Assembly: GCA_937900135.1 (NCBI GenBank)
Contig: CALCDJ010000084.1
Span: forward strand, 6,018 to 70,017
From: an uncultured Blautia sp.
GTDB taxonomy: Bacteria; Bacillota; Clostridia; Lachnospirales; Lachnospiraceae
Direction: 5' to 3'
DNA: 64,000 nucleotides
Below, piece after piece: positions 17,063 through 25,747 of the stretch (the first letter of the stretch is position 1; every line of letters begins with the position of its first letter). The notes below the pieces were generated by a model that was given only the letters and a program-made list of their open reading frames with translations, searched no databases and had not been told where the DNA came from. The translations under genes were made by a program, and so were the position numbers.

Positions 17063-18092
17063 TGAATATCTGGTAGTAAAAGGAATCCAGGCAATGATTG
17101 CAAAAGAAAATATGGATTTTGAAGTTATAGGACATGCCTTAAATGGTCTGGATGGTTTCTCTGTAATCACAGAACAAAAGCCGGATCTGGTAATTTGTGA
17201 TATTCGAATGCCAGGCATGGATGGGTTGTCTTTAATCGAGGCGGTGAAAGAGTTATGTCCCCGTACTGTTTTTGTGATTCTGAGTGGTTATCAGGAGTTT
17301 GAGTATGCAAGAAGAGCTCTTTTGTTAGGGGTTAAGGGGTATATTGATAAACCAATCACAATGGAAAAAGTAAGAGAAACATTACGGATGACAGAAGAAG
17401 TTTTAAATAAAGAAGCAGAAAATGAAGAAATGAAAAAGAAAAAGTATCAGGATGCATATGGCCAGTTGAATTGTTTGATTTTGCAGACTTCGGATACCGA
17501 CAGTGAATTTAATGGGCTTCTGGAAAAGACTTTACAGGCAATGAAGGACTATCTGCCATTTTTAGAAGATTATAAGGAAGAAAGCTATAAGATTCTTTGT
17601 ATGTCTCTGGGTATATTTTATGAAAGAAGAAAGGAACGTAAGGAAGAACAGCATTTTCCTTCTTTTCAAAACATTGAAAGGCTGGAGTCTAAAGAAGAAG
17701 TGGATGAAATCACAAAGCAATTCTATAAAAGAATTTTTCAAAAACTTCGAGAGGAATCTATGGGAGGAATGCATCGTACAATTAAACAGCTTCTGGAGTA
17801 TATCAATAGCCATTATGACCAGGACATTGGATTAGCTGAATTGGCAGAATTGGTTGAAATGAATCCTGCTTATCTAAGTATTCTTTTTAAGGAAGAAGTG
17901 GGAATGAGTTATATCAAATATTTGACCAAAGTACGGATTGATGCTGCAAAAAAGCTCTTGGAGGAAGGCTATAAGGTAATTGAAGTCAGTGAAAAGGTAG
18001 GATACAGTAATTATAGATACTTTTGTGATATCTTTAAAAAGCAGGCAGGGCAGACTCCAAGTGAATACAAAGGAAATGTAAGAAGAAAATAG
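17037..18092 (+). CDS. YesN-type response regulator with AraC DNA-binding domain
   Basis: This regulator, once phosphorylated, probably activates the downstream CUT1 importer genes. A receiver domain spans about residues 1-120, with the phospho-Asp in VICDIRMPGMDG near residue 54 and a Lys in YIDKPIT near 106. A middle region of coiled-coil character is short for this family, and an AraC helix-turn-helix pair occupies about residues 250-350 (IGLAELAELVEMNPAYLS and KVGYSNYRYFCDIFKKQ). The total of 351 residues is at the short end for YesN proteins. AAGGAGA precedes the ATG, and the gene overlaps the kinase gene by 26 bases. Confidence 0.9.
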   Translation: MKKVVIVDDEYLVVKGIQAMIAKENMDFEVIGHALNGLDGFSVITEQKPDLVICDIRMPGMDGLSLIEAVKELCPRTVFVILSGYQEFEYARRALLLGVKGYIDKPITMEKVRETLRMTEEVLNKEAENEEMKKKKYQDAYGQLNCLILQTSDTDSEFNGLLEKTLQAMKDYLPFLEDYKEESYKILCMSLGIFYERRKERKEEQHFPSFQNIERLESKEEVDEITKQFYKRIFQKLREESMGGMHRTIKQLLEYINSHYDQDIGLAELAELVEMNPAYLSILFKEEVGMSYIKYLTKVRIDAAKKLLEEGYKVIEVSEKVGYSNYRYFCDIFKKQAGQTPSEYKGNVRRK

Positions 18093-18115
18093 AAGATATG
18101 TCTAAATTTTTTGGG

Positions 18116-18159
18116 AATGTCAGCGGATTTTAGGTTTTCTAAAATTCGCTGACATTTTA
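18116..18159 (+). terminator. Rho-independent terminator after the YesN gene
   Basis: AATGTCAGCG... at 18116-18133 pairs with ...CGCTGACATT at 18139-18156 (18-bp stem, one mismatch, 5-nt loop), followed by TT and AT-rich sequence. Confidence 0.85.
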
Positions 18160-18197
18160 TAAAAAAATACTGACTGGTGAAAAATTTTCTTTCTGTT

Positions 18198-18213
18198 ATG
18201 ATATAGCTATCAT
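18198..18213. promoter_or_regulatory. Inverted repeat at the putative promoter of the second CUT1 operon
   Basis: ATGATA-TAGC-TATCAT is a perfect 6-bp inverted repeat overlapping a -10-like TATGAT at 18197-18202. No good -35 is seen 17 bases upstream, which suits an activator-dependent promoter such as one controlled by the YesN protein encoded just before it (inference). Confidence 0.4.
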
Positions 18214-18268
18214 AAGTTTTTCGAAAAACAGTAGCAGAAACAATAAAAAATTTCGGAGGGAAAGAGAA

Positions 18269-19603
18269 ATGAAGAAAAAAACATTGGCATGGATGTTATC
18301 TGCAGCAATGACAATTGGTTGTTTAGGAGGAGCAACCACTGTTATGGCAGAGGTTGATGAGAGTAATACCAGTAAAGAAGTAGTAGAAGCAGATCAGTCA
18401 GCAGAGAAAAAATTCAAAATTTTATCTATTTGGGCGCAGGATACCAGAGAAGGAAAAATGATTTACGATCTTACAGAAAGATTTCAGAAAGAAGTAAATC
18501 CTAATTTTGAATTTGAGTTTGAATTAGTTTCCGCTAACGACCTGACTACAAAAATTTCCACTTTGATTGCATCCAATGATCTTCCAGATGCATTTGCTTA
18601 TGTGGCTGGCCAGCCACTTACAGAATTAATCGAAGCTGGAAAAGTGGTAGATATCGGAGCACAGTTAGAAGGACTTGGGGTTTCTGACCAGATAGAAGAA
18701 TCTGCATCCAACTTATTGAAAGATCTGTCTGGAACAGAAAGCTATTATGATCTTCCATTAGGATTGAATGTGGAAGGATTCTGGTATAATAAAGAAGTTT
18801 TTGAAAAGAATGGAGTAGAAGCTCCTGAGACATGGGATGAACTGATTTCTGTATGTGATACTTTAATGGAAAAAGGAGTACAGCCAATTGCAGTAGGTGG
18901 AGCAGATAAATGGCCCATCAGCCGTCTGGTAAATGCATACGTGATCCGTACCATGGGAACAGATGCTCTGACAAAAGCGACTCAGGGAGAATTGAGTTTT
19001 ACAGACGAAGGATTCGTAAAGGCAGCTCAGGAAGTTGCAGACATGGCTGAAAAAGGATATTTCGGTGAAGGATGTACAACAGTAGACAATAATACAGCAG
19101 GTCAGATGGTTCTCGCCGGAGAAGCAGCTATGGTTTATAATGGAAGCTGGTTTACTGAAGATATCACAAATGAGAATAACCCTGCCGGAGAAGAAGGTGT
19201 TGGATTCTTCAGCATTCCTACTGTAGAAGGAGGAAGCGGTGCTGCAACAGAAATTCCTACCAACTGCGGAAATATTCTGACTTTATCAGCAGACAAATAT
19301 GATAGTGCAACAGCAGGATGGCTGAAATTCTTTGTTGAAAATGCAGGCGATTATGGAATGACAGAAATGGGTTCCGTAAAAGGATATAAATATGAAGCAA
19401 CAGCAGAATTAAGTCCGGCAAATCAGATCGTAGTAGATACCATCAATTCTACTACAAAGGCAGCTACCTGGTTTGAAGCAATGATGAATAATGAAACAAA
19501 AACAGCAGCACAGGATAATGCACAGACACTGGTGAACGGTGAAATGACAGCAGAAGAGTATATGCAGTCCATTCAGGATGCATATGACATGAGTGCATTC
19601 TAA
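18269..19603 (+). CDS. Sugar ABC transporter substrate-binding protein (CUT1, family 1)
   Basis: This is the extracellular sugar-capturing subunit of the second CUT1 importer. A signal peptide covers about residues 1-28; a cysteine occurs in MTIGCLGG, but the surrounding residues (T-I-G before Cys) are a poor lipobox, and a VMAEVDE site fits ordinary signal-peptidase cleavage. The mature domain begins KKFKILSIWAQDTREGKM and has the family 1 pattern, with YNGSWFTEDI near residue 290. The length of 444 residues is normal. GGAGGGA precedes the ATG. It follows a YesM/YesN pair that probably controls it, and it is separated from the permease gene by a long hairpin. Confidence 0.88.
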   Translation: MKKKTLAWMLSAAMTIGCLGGATTVMAEVDESNTSKEVVEADQSAEKKFKILSIWAQDTREGKMIYDLTERFQKEVNPNFEFEFELVSANDLTTKISTLIASNDLPDAFAYVAGQPLTELIEAGKVVDIGAQLEGLGVSDQIEESASNLLKDLSGTESYYDLPLGLNVEGFWYNKEVFEKNGVEAPETWDELISVCDTLMEKGVQPIAVGGADKWPISRLVNAYVIRTMGTDALTKATQGELSFTDEGFVKAAQEVADMAEKGYFGEGCTTVDNNTAGQMVLAGEAAMVYNGSWFTEDITNENNPAGEEGVGFFSIPTVEGGSGAATEIPTNCGNILTLSADKYDSATAGWLKFFVENAGDYGMTEMGSVKGYKYEATAELSPANQIVVDTINSTTKAATWFEAMMNNETKTAAQDNAQTLVNGEMTAEEYMQSIQDAYDMSAF

Positions 19604-19626
19604 GAAAATTAGGAAGAAACGTGTGT

Positions 19627-19708
19627 AAAAATACTTCCGGCAAAATATGCTGGCGTGTACAGGAAAAGCTGGAAAACACGAGACAGCAGAAATGCCGGAA
19701 GTATTTTT
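19627..19708 (+). terminator. Hairpin between binding-protein and permease genes
   Basis: AAAATACTTCCGGCA at 19627-19641 pairs with TGCCGGAAGTATTTT at 19693-19707, followed by T. The loop of about 50 bases is large, so it may act as a partial terminator or as a processing site that lowers permease expression. Confidence 0.7.
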
Positions 19709-19736
19709 GTCTTAATCAAAGGAACGAGGGAAAGAA

Positions 19737-20621
19737 ATGAAGAAAGTTTTAGGAAACAAAAAAGCCATTGCTTTATTCATCGGACCGGGCTTGGTTCTTT
19801 ACGTTGGACTGGTATTTGTACCAATTATCTGGTCTTTCGTATACTCTTTCTATAATGGAAGTCCAGGTTTGAAATGGGAATTTTGTGCATTAGACAACTA
19901 TAAAAGATTATTTATTGACCAGCGTTTTCAGGATGCATTGGTGGTAAATTTAAAGTATATCGCAATGGTTATGTTGGGACAGGTAGTTCTGGGACTTTGT
20001 ATGGCCTTGATTTTTAAATTTTGGTTGAAGAGATTCAAAAATGTAATTCGTACATTGATCTTTTTCCCAGTTGTACTTCCAACAGTAGCAGTAGGTCAAT
20101 TATTTGCTAAAATTTATGAAATTCAGCCGAATTACGGATTATTAAACAGTTTATTAGATAATCTGGGCTTAACTCAGTGGATTCAGCCCTGGATTGGACA
20201 GGCTAGTACAGCGCTGAAGGCATTGAGTGTGATGGATGTATGGGTGGCTATGGGATTTTATGCCGTGATATTTTATGGAGCACTTCTGGATATTCCAGAT
20301 GATGTCATGGAAGCTGCCAGAATTGACGGATGTACCTCCTTCCAGCTGTTTCGACATATTCTTCTTCCATTGCTGAGACCAGTAACAATTACTTGTCTGG
20401 TATTCAGTTTTTCGGGTTCTGTAAAAATGTTTGAATCTGCCATGGCGTTAACAGGCGGTGGCCCAGGAAATGCAACAACATCGTTGTCTATGTATATGTA
20501 TAATACTTCCTTTGGCTTTAACAAAGTGGGATATGGAAGTACCATAGCAATTGTAATCTTTTTAATTTGTATTATTGGAACATCAGTTATTAATAAATTT
20601 GACGTAAAAGAAGAAGTATAG
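19737..20621 (+). CDS. Sugar ABC transporter permease (MalF/UgpA type)
   Basis: This is a membrane subunit of the second CUT1 importer. It has 294 residues, about six transmembrane helices (first at about 12-32) and an EAA loop EAARIDGCTSFQLFRHILLP near residue 190. The GGAGNATT-like GGGPGNATTSLS motif before the last helix is typical of this family. It follows the binding-protein gene after a hairpin and precedes the second permease gene by 12 bases. No ATPase gene is present. Confidence 0.88.
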   Translation: MKKVLGNKKAIALFIGPGLVLYVGLVFVPIIWSFVYSFYNGSPGLKWEFCALDNYKRLFIDQRFQDALVVNLKYIAMVMLGQVVLGLCMALIFKFWLKRFKNVIRTLIFFPVVLPTVAVGQLFAKIYEIQPNYGLLNSLLDNLGLTQWIQPWIGQASTALKALSVMDVWVAMGFYAVIFYGALLDIPDDVMEAARIDGCTSFQLFRHILLPLLRPVTITCLVFSFSGSVKMFESAMALTGGGPGNATTSLSMYMYNTSFGFNKVGYGSTIAIVIFLICIIGTSVINKFDVKEEV

Positions 20622-20633
20622 GGAGGTATGAGG

Positions 20634-21479
20634 ATGAATCAGGCAAAATCAAAAAAGGTTCTAAAATCCACACTGGTTAAAATTTTTATCTTCATACTTG
20701 TGGTAATTGAAACGTATCCGATTTTTTGGATGCTGACAGCAGCACTGAAAAAACCGGCTGAATTTGTTTCCAAGCCAGCATACGCATTACCAGATGGGTT
20801 TTACTTTCAGAATTTTGTAGATGCATGGACAAGAGGAAACATGGGACTGTTCTTTAAGAACAGTGTAATCAATACATTTGTTGCTTTGATCTTCATTGTT
20901 ATTTTTAGTATGACGATCGGTTTTGCAGTCACAAAAATGGAATGGAAATATCGTGATTTCTTTAAGAAGTTTTTCCTTCTTGGAATCATGGTTCCGGTTG
21001 CCACTGCATTGATTCCGCTGTTTCAGATTTACAATAAAATGGGCTTGGTAAACACAAGAACATGTTTGATCCTTACGTATATCGCATTTGGATTATCGTT
21101 GTCTGTATTTCTGGTAACAGGATATATGCGATCACTATCTAATGAGATCCTGGAAGCAGCAGTTATAGATGGATGTGGAATTTACAGCATGATGTGGCAT
21201 ATTGTAGTACCACTTATGAAAAATGCAGCGGTAACTGTGCTGGTACTTCAATTCTTCTATAAATGGAATGATTTGATCTTTTCTATGACATTTATCAATG
21301 ATACAAAGTTAAAAACAATCCAGACAGGACTTTTGTATTTCCAAAATGAATTTGGTGCAAAAAACTGGGGAGCGATTTTTGCTTCCGTGTCTATGAGTGT
21401 GCTGCCTATGTTGGTATTATATATGATTTTAAATAAGACAGTCATCGAAGGAATGACAGCAGGTGCTGTAAAGGGATGA
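20634..21479 (+). CDS. Sugar ABC transporter permease (MalG/UgpE type)
   Basis: This is the partner permease of the second CUT1 importer. It is 281 residues long with about six helices and an EAA loop EAAVIDGCGIYSMMWHIVVP near residue 170. GGGAGG at 20621-20626 fits the ATG at 20634 (seven-base spacing) better than the ATG at 20628 (one base). The stop codon falls inside a long bidirectional terminator shared with the convergent fucU gene. Substrate is unknown. Confidence 0.87.
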   Translation: MNQAKSKKVLKSTLVKIFIFILVVIETYPIFWMLTAALKKPAEFVSKPAYALPDGFYFQNFVDAWTRGNMGLFFKNSVINTFVALIFIVIFSMTIGFAVTKMEWKYRDFFKKFFLLGIMVPVATALIPLFQIYNKMGLVNTRTCLILTYIAFGLSLSVFLVTGYMRSLSNEILEAAVIDGCGIYSMMWHIVVPLMKNAAVTVLVLQFFYKWNDLIFSMTFINDTKLKTIQTGLLYFQNEFGAKNWGAIFASVSMSVLPMLVLYMILNKTVIEGMTAGAVKG

Positions 21480-21524
21480 AAAAAACAGGCTTCTCATTTG
21501 AGAGGCCTGTTTTTTTCATCCCTT
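21471..21524. terminator. Bidirectional terminator between convergent genes
   Basis: A 26-bp nearly perfect stem (20 perfect pairs, then six with one wobble) closes on a 2-nt loop, with A and T runs on both arms. It can stop transcription from the permease gene on the + strand and from fucU on the - strand. Confidence 0.9.
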
Positions 21525-21543
21525 AGATATTGAATAGAGAAAA

Positions 21544-21987
21544 TTAATCGTTAATTACAACACCCTTCTGCAGCATAACATTTGCATACAGAGCTTTTTC
21601 TCCTGTGGAGATGATGCAGTAAGAAGTTTTTGCTTCATCGTAGAATTTAAATCTTTCGATGTTTCCAACGGTTGCAGCGCCGCGTTCATCATGTTTTGCA
21701 ATGATTTCTTTATAGGTATCCCAGATTGGAGTTTCTACAGTATCTCCAGGCATAACTTCCATGAGGTTTACCGGATGTTCTACGTAAGTATCCAGTGGGA
21801 ATACTTTCAGGATGGCGTCCAGAAGTTCCGGAACACCATGGCCGTCGCAACGAATGGTGATGGCATTTTTGCCCATGGACTCTACAGGGAAGTTGCCGTC
21901 TGCAATGACAAGACGATCGCTGTGTCCCATTTCACATAATACTTTTAATAATTCTGGTGATAAGATTTCAGGAATTCCTTTTAACAT
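21544..21987 (-). CDS. fucU: RbsD/FucU-family sugar mutarotase, FucU-like
   Basis: The protein converts between anomers of L-fucose (FucU) or D-ribose (RbsD) so that transporters and isomerases receive the right form. It starts MLKGIPEILSPELLKVLCEMGH and carries ADGNFPVESMG, close to the FucU pattern, with a C-terminal Tyr pair region (FYDEAKTSYCII). The length of 147 residues fits. The ribosome site AGGAGAGAGT lies just before the ATG ending at 21987; a longer reading frame reaching 22074 runs into the promoter region. It stands alone, divergent from the aldolase operon. FucU is favoured over RbsD by the N-terminal sequence. Confidence 0.85.
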   Translation of the reverse strand: MLKGIPEILSPELLKVLCEMGHSDRLVIADGNFPVESMGKNAITIRCDGHGVPELLDAILKVFPLDTYVEHPVNLMEVMPGDTVETPIWDTYKEIIAKHDERGAATVGNIERFKFYDEAKTSYCIISTGEKALYANVMLQKGVVIND

Positions 21988-22045
21988 TTTACTCTCTCCT
22001 TTCAAGTACAGATCTGCATAATAGAAAAGCAGTTTTCTTCTATCA

Positions 22046-22074
22046 AATGTAAAATACTTATCCCATAAAATCAA
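22046..22074 (-). promoter_or_regulatory. Candidate promoter for fucU
   Basis: On the minus strand, TTGATT (22069-22074) and TACATT (22046-22051) are separated by 17 bases, about 60 bases before the start codon. Confidence 0.55.
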
Positions 22075-22129
22075 GAGAATATTTTCCGAAAAAAGATGAA
22101 TATTTTACTTAAAAAAATCAGATTTTCCA

Positions 22130-22158
22130 TTGACAAAGAAGAAAAGGGAGGGTATGAT
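22130..22158 (+). promoter_or_regulatory. Sigma-A promoter of the ketose-bisphosphate operon
   Basis: TTGACA (22130-22135) and TATGAT (22153-22158) are separated by 17 bases. It is back to back with the fucU promoter. Confidence 0.8.
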
Positions 22159-22170
22159 GAAATCAAAACA

Positions 22171-22180
22171 GAAACGTTTC
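22171..22180. promoter_or_regulatory. Candidate LacI-family operator
   Basis: GAAACGTTTC is a perfect palindrome with the central CG typical of LacI-family sites. It lies about 12 bases after the -10 box, at the expected transcription start, where a bound repressor would block transcription. The second gene of this operon encodes a LacI regulator domain. Confidence 0.55.
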
Positions 22181-22215
22181 GGTTTCGCAAAAGGATACAT
22201 AGGGAGGACAAGGAA

Positions 22216-23067
22216 ATGCCATTAGTTACGTCAAAGGAAATGTTGTTAAACGCTCAGAAGGGCGGGTATGCAGTAGGTGCTTTTAATGCAGAAAATATGG
22301 AGATGGTGAAGGCGATCATCCAGGCAGCGGAGGAACTGAAGGCTCCGGTTATGATTCAGACCACACCGTCTACAGTAAAATATGGAACACTGGAAACCTA
22401 TGCAGCCATTGTAGCTTCAGAAGCAGAGAAGGCATCGGTACCGGTTTGTCTGCATCTGGATCATGGCAGCAGCTTTGAATTGGCCATGCAGGCAATGAAG
22501 GCAGGATATACTTCTGTTATGATGGATGGTTCCAAACTTGATTTTGAAGGAAATGTGGAAGTAAGCAAAAAAGTAGCAGATGTAGCAGCAGCTCTTGGTA
22601 TTCCCTGTGAAGCAGAGCTTGGAAAAGTGGGTGGAAAAGAAGATGATCTGGAAGCAGAGGCTGACACCAATACTGATCCAATGGAAGCAAAAGAATTTGC
22701 AGAGCGTACCGGAGTAACATCTCTTGCGGTAGCCATTGGAACAGCGCATGGTTTTTATGTGGGAACACCGGTGCTGGACAAAGAACGTTTAAGCGAAATT
22801 CGTCAGGTGGTGGATATTCCTCTGGTGCTTCATGGTGCATCCGGTCTTACAGATGAAGATGTGAAGGACTGTGTGAAACGGGGAATCTGTAAAGTGAATT
22901 TTGCCACAGAGCTTCGTGCCGCTTACTCCAGAGCAGTAAAGGAACTTCTGGAAGAAAAACCAGAGACCATTGATCCAAAGGCTTATGGAAAAGCAGGAAT
23001 TGCAGCAGTGAAGGAATTGGTCAAAGAACGTATGAAGGTTTGCGGCTGTGACGGAAAGGCAGAATAA
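22216..23067 (+). CDS. Class II ketose-bisphosphate aldolase (FbaA/GatY/KbaY family)
   Basis: This zinc enzyme cleaves a ketose 1,6-bisphosphate (fructose or tagatose type) to dihydroxyacetone phosphate and glyceraldehyde 3-phosphate. Motifs include HLDHGSS near residue 82 with the catalytic Asp and a zinc His, GTAHGFY near 178 and VLHGASGL near 207 with further zinc His residues. The length of 283 residues fits GatY/KbaY. GGGAGGA precedes the ATG at 22216; an in-frame ATG at 22096 lies upstream of the promoter and cannot be used from it. Neighbours encoding a galactitol-1-phosphate dehydrogenase-like enzyme and a PfkB kinase favour tagatose-1,6-bisphosphate (inference). Confidence 0.87.
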   Translation: MPLVTSKEMLLNAQKGGYAVGAFNAENMEMVKAIIQAAEELKAPVMIQTTPSTVKYGTLETYAAIVASEAEKASVPVCLHLDHGSSFELAMQAMKAGYTSVMMDGSKLDFEGNVEVSKKVADVAAALGIPCEAELGKVGGKEDDLEAEADTNTDPMEAKEFAERTGVTSLAVAIGTAHGFYVGTPVLDKERLSEIRQVVDIPLVLHGASGLTDEDVKDCVKRGICKVNFATELRAAYSRAVKELLEEKPETIDPKAYGKAGIAAVKELVKERMKVCGCDGKAE

Positions 23068-23133
23068 TTCAGAAAAAGAGGACTGCCAGGAGAAAGCCGG
23101 AAGAATCTAAGGAAAAGCAGGAGGATCTTTTTT

Positions 23134-25731
23134 ATGGCAGCAACTATGAAGGATATTGCCAGAGAAACAGGACTTGGTCTGGCAACCATTTCTTCCTATT
23201 TTAATGGAGGAAATGTGAGGGAAAAAAACCGGATTAAAATTGAAGCAGCCATCAAGGAACTTCACTATGAGGTAAACGAGGTGGCAAGAGGTTTAAAAAC
23301 CAATGCCACGAAGACCATAGGTGTGGTGATTCCGGAACTAAACAATGTATTTTGTTCGGAAATCATTACAGAAATGGAAGATATCCTTAGAAATCATGGA
23401 TATGCAACCATCGTTTGTGACTGTCGGACAGATGAGAAACTGGAAAAAGAAGCTGTAGATTTTCTTATGCGTAAACGGGTAGATGGACTGATCAATATGC
23501 CAGTTGATATCACCGGCAGTCATCTGCGGGAATTTCAGGAAACCGGCAGGCCGATTGTTCTGATTGATCGAAGCATCCGGGGGATGGAATGCGATGCAGT
23601 GCTGACAGATAACCAGCGGGCAGGAATGGAAGCCGTGGAACTGCTGATCGAAAATGGACATACCAATATTGGGATCATCATAGGTCCAAGAGAAATATCC
23701 ACCTCTCAGGAGCGCTTCGGCGGATATTGTATGGCTCACCAGCGAGCGGGAATCTCAGTACGGGAATCCTTGATCTACCATGGAGATTATACCATTTCAG
23801 GAGGGGTGAAGGGATTAGAGGCGCTGGTACGAAGAAATCCCGATATGACAGCGGTGTTTGTGACCAATTATGAAATGACCATGGGGGCCATGATTGGAAT
23901 CAATGAGCTGGGAATTTCAGTACCGGAGGAATTGTCTATAATTGGATTTGATAATCTCTCCTTCGCTCGGGCCTGCTCTCCAAAACTGTTTATTGTTTCT
24001 CAGCCTACACAGAAAATTGCAAGAGCAGTGGCAAAACAGATCCTTTCTCGGCTGGAAGGAGCCAGAGAAGAGAGAGAGGGAGAGAAGAGAATAGAAAAAT
24101 TCCGGACGGAGATGATAACTGGAAAATCTGTAAAGAATATTACCCGATGCTCTGACAATGGGCAGGAAGAGGGAACTGCTGGTCTGACTGAAACAGAAAG
24201 GACCGCTTTTACGGAGGTAACTATGAAAAAAGAATATTTATTGGGAATTGATATTGGGACCAGTGCCTGTAAGGTGGCTGTTTTTGAAAAGGACGGTACA
24301 GTGGCTGCACAGGCGACAGGAAGTTACCCTGTCTATTATCCCAAAGAAGGATGGGCGGAACAAAATCCGGAAGAATGGTGGATGGCAGTCTGCTGTGCCA
24401 TTCGGGAGGTTTTGAAAAAAGGAGAAATTTCTCCGGAAGAGATCAAAGGTGTTGGAATTGACGGCCAGAGCTGGTCCGCCATTGCAATTGATGTACAGGG
24501 AAAGGTGCTGACCAATACACCAATCTGGATGGATACCCGGGCACAGTCTATCTGTGATCGTCTCAATGCAGAAATTGGTGGAGAAAAGATTTTCCAGGTG
24601 TCTGGAAATTCCCTTCAGCCGTCCTATACAACTGCGAAAATTCTCTGGTACAAAGAAAATCTTCCGGAAGTTTATCAGAAAATAGACAAAATTCTTCAAT
24701 CCAACAGTTACATTGCATTTCGTCTCACTGGAGCCATCACCCAGGAACCATCACAGGGGTATGGCCTTCATTGCTTCGATATGCACAGAGGAATGTGGGA
24801 TGAAGATATGTGCGAAAAGCTGGGAATCCCAAGGAGCTTTCTTCCGGAAATTGTGCCCTGTGACCAGGTGGTGGGGACAGTAACAGAAAAAGCAGCAGAA
24901 GAGTGCGGCCTCCAGGTGGGAACACCTGTTGTGGCTGGTGGACTGGATGCAGCCTGCGGGACATTAGGCGCCGGTGTAATCCATCCGGGAGAAACCCAGG
25001 AACAGGGTGGACAGGCCGGAGGCATGAGTATCTGTATGGATCGCTATCAGGCAGATCCCAGGCTGATCCTTGGATTTCATGTAGTTCCTGGCAAATGGCT
25101 GCTTCAGGGAGGTACCACCGGCGGCGGTGGTGTTATGCGCTGGTTTGAGCGGGAATTTGCAGATTACGAACGGAGTATTGCAGAAAAAAAAGGAGAGTCA
25201 TCGCTGGTACAGTTAAATGAAATTGCAGAGGATATTCCAGCTGGCAGCGAAGGGGTCCTGTTTCTTCCTTATATGGCAGGAGAGCGCTCTCCAATCTGGA
25301 ATCCAGATGCAAAGGGTGTATTTTACGGACTTGATTTTTCCAAGACAAAAGGTCATATGGTACGGGCCTGTATGGAAGGTGTTGCTTTTTCCCTTCGTCA
25401 CAACCTGGAAGTAGCCAGGGAGGGAGGCGCAAAGGCAGATGTTCTTCGAGCTATGGGAGGGGCTGCAAATTCGCTTCTCTGGACACAGATTAAGGCGGAT
25501 GTGACAGGAAAAACCATTATCGTTCCCTCTTCTGATACAGCGACCACTTTAGGCGCCGCGATTCTGGCAGGAATTGGAGTCGGAATGTATCAATCCTATG
25601 AGGAAGCGGTGGCTCTTACCGTAAAAGAAACCAGAAAACATCAGCCAGATCCCAGGACAAAAGAAATTTATGATCAGGCATTTGAAAAATATAAAGAATT
25701 GTATGGAGCTCTTGAGCCATTGATGAAGTAA
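23134..25731 (+). CDS. Fusion of LacI-family regulator and FGGY-family sugar kinase
   Basis: Residues 1-337 form a complete LacI regulator: helix-turn-helix MKDIARETGLGLATISSYF at the N-terminus, then the sugar-sensing domain ending GKSVKNI. Residues 338-363 are a linker without recognisable domain. Residues 364-865 form a complete FGGY kinase like xylulokinase: GIDIGTSACKVAV at its start, GIDGQSW and PIWMDTRAQ in the N-terminal lobe, VVAGGLDAACG with the catalytic Asp, and GGGVMRW and RAMGGAANS in the C-terminal lobe. There is no stop codon between the parts. An ATG at 24223 with a perfect ribosome site would also make the kinase alone. The kinase substrate is unknown; xylulose, fuculose or another ketose are possible. 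The gene sits 66 bases after the aldolase gene. Confidence 0.85.
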   Translation: MAATMKDIARETGLGLATISSYFNGGNVREKNRIKIEAAIKELHYEVNEVARGLKTNATKTIGVVIPELNNVFCSEIITEMEDILRNHGYATIVCDCRTDEKLEKEAVDFLMRKRVDGLINMPVDITGSHLREFQETGRPIVLIDRSIRGMECDAVLTDNQRAGMEAVELLIENGHTNIGIIIGPREISTSQERFGGYCMAHQRAGISVRESLIYHGDYTISGGVKGLEALVRRNPDMTAVFVTNYEMTMGAMIGINELGISVPEELSIIGFDNLSFARACSPKLFIVSQPTQKIARAVAKQILSRLEGAREEREGEKRIEKFRTEMITGKSVKNITRCSDNGQEEGTAGLTETERTAFTEVTMKKEYLLGIDIGTSACKVAVFEKDGTVAAQATGSYPVYYPKEGWAEQNPEEWWMAVCCAIREVLKKGEISPEEIKGVGIDGQSWSAIAIDVQGKVLTNTPIWMDTRAQSICDRLNAEIGGEKIFQVSGNSLQPSYTTAKILWYKENLPEVYQKIDKILQSNSYIAFRLTGAITQEPSQGYGLHCFDMHRGMWDEDMCEKLGIPRSFLPEIVPCDQVVGTVTEKAAEECGLQVGTPVVAGGLDAACGTLGAGVIHPGETQEQGGQAGGMSICMDRYQADPRLILGFHVVPGKWLLQGGTTGGGGVMRWFEREFADYERSIAEKKGESSLVQLNEIAEDIPAGSEGVLFLPYMAGERSPIWNPDAKGVFYGLDFSKTKGHMVRACMEGVAFSLRHNLEVAREGGAKADVLRAMGGAANSLLWTQIKADVTGKTIIVPSSDTATTLGAAILAGIGVGMYQSYEEAVALTVKETRKHQPDPRTKEIYDQAFEKYKELYGALEPLMK
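24213..24225 (+). promoter_or_regulatory. Internal ribosome site and start for a separate kinase
   Basis: GGAGG at 24213-24217 is five bases before an in-frame ATG at 24223, exactly where the kinase domain begins (MKKEYLLGIDIGTSA). This looks like the original start of an independent kinase gene. Confidence 0.75.
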
Positions 25732-25747
25732 TAAGGAGGAAAAGAAA

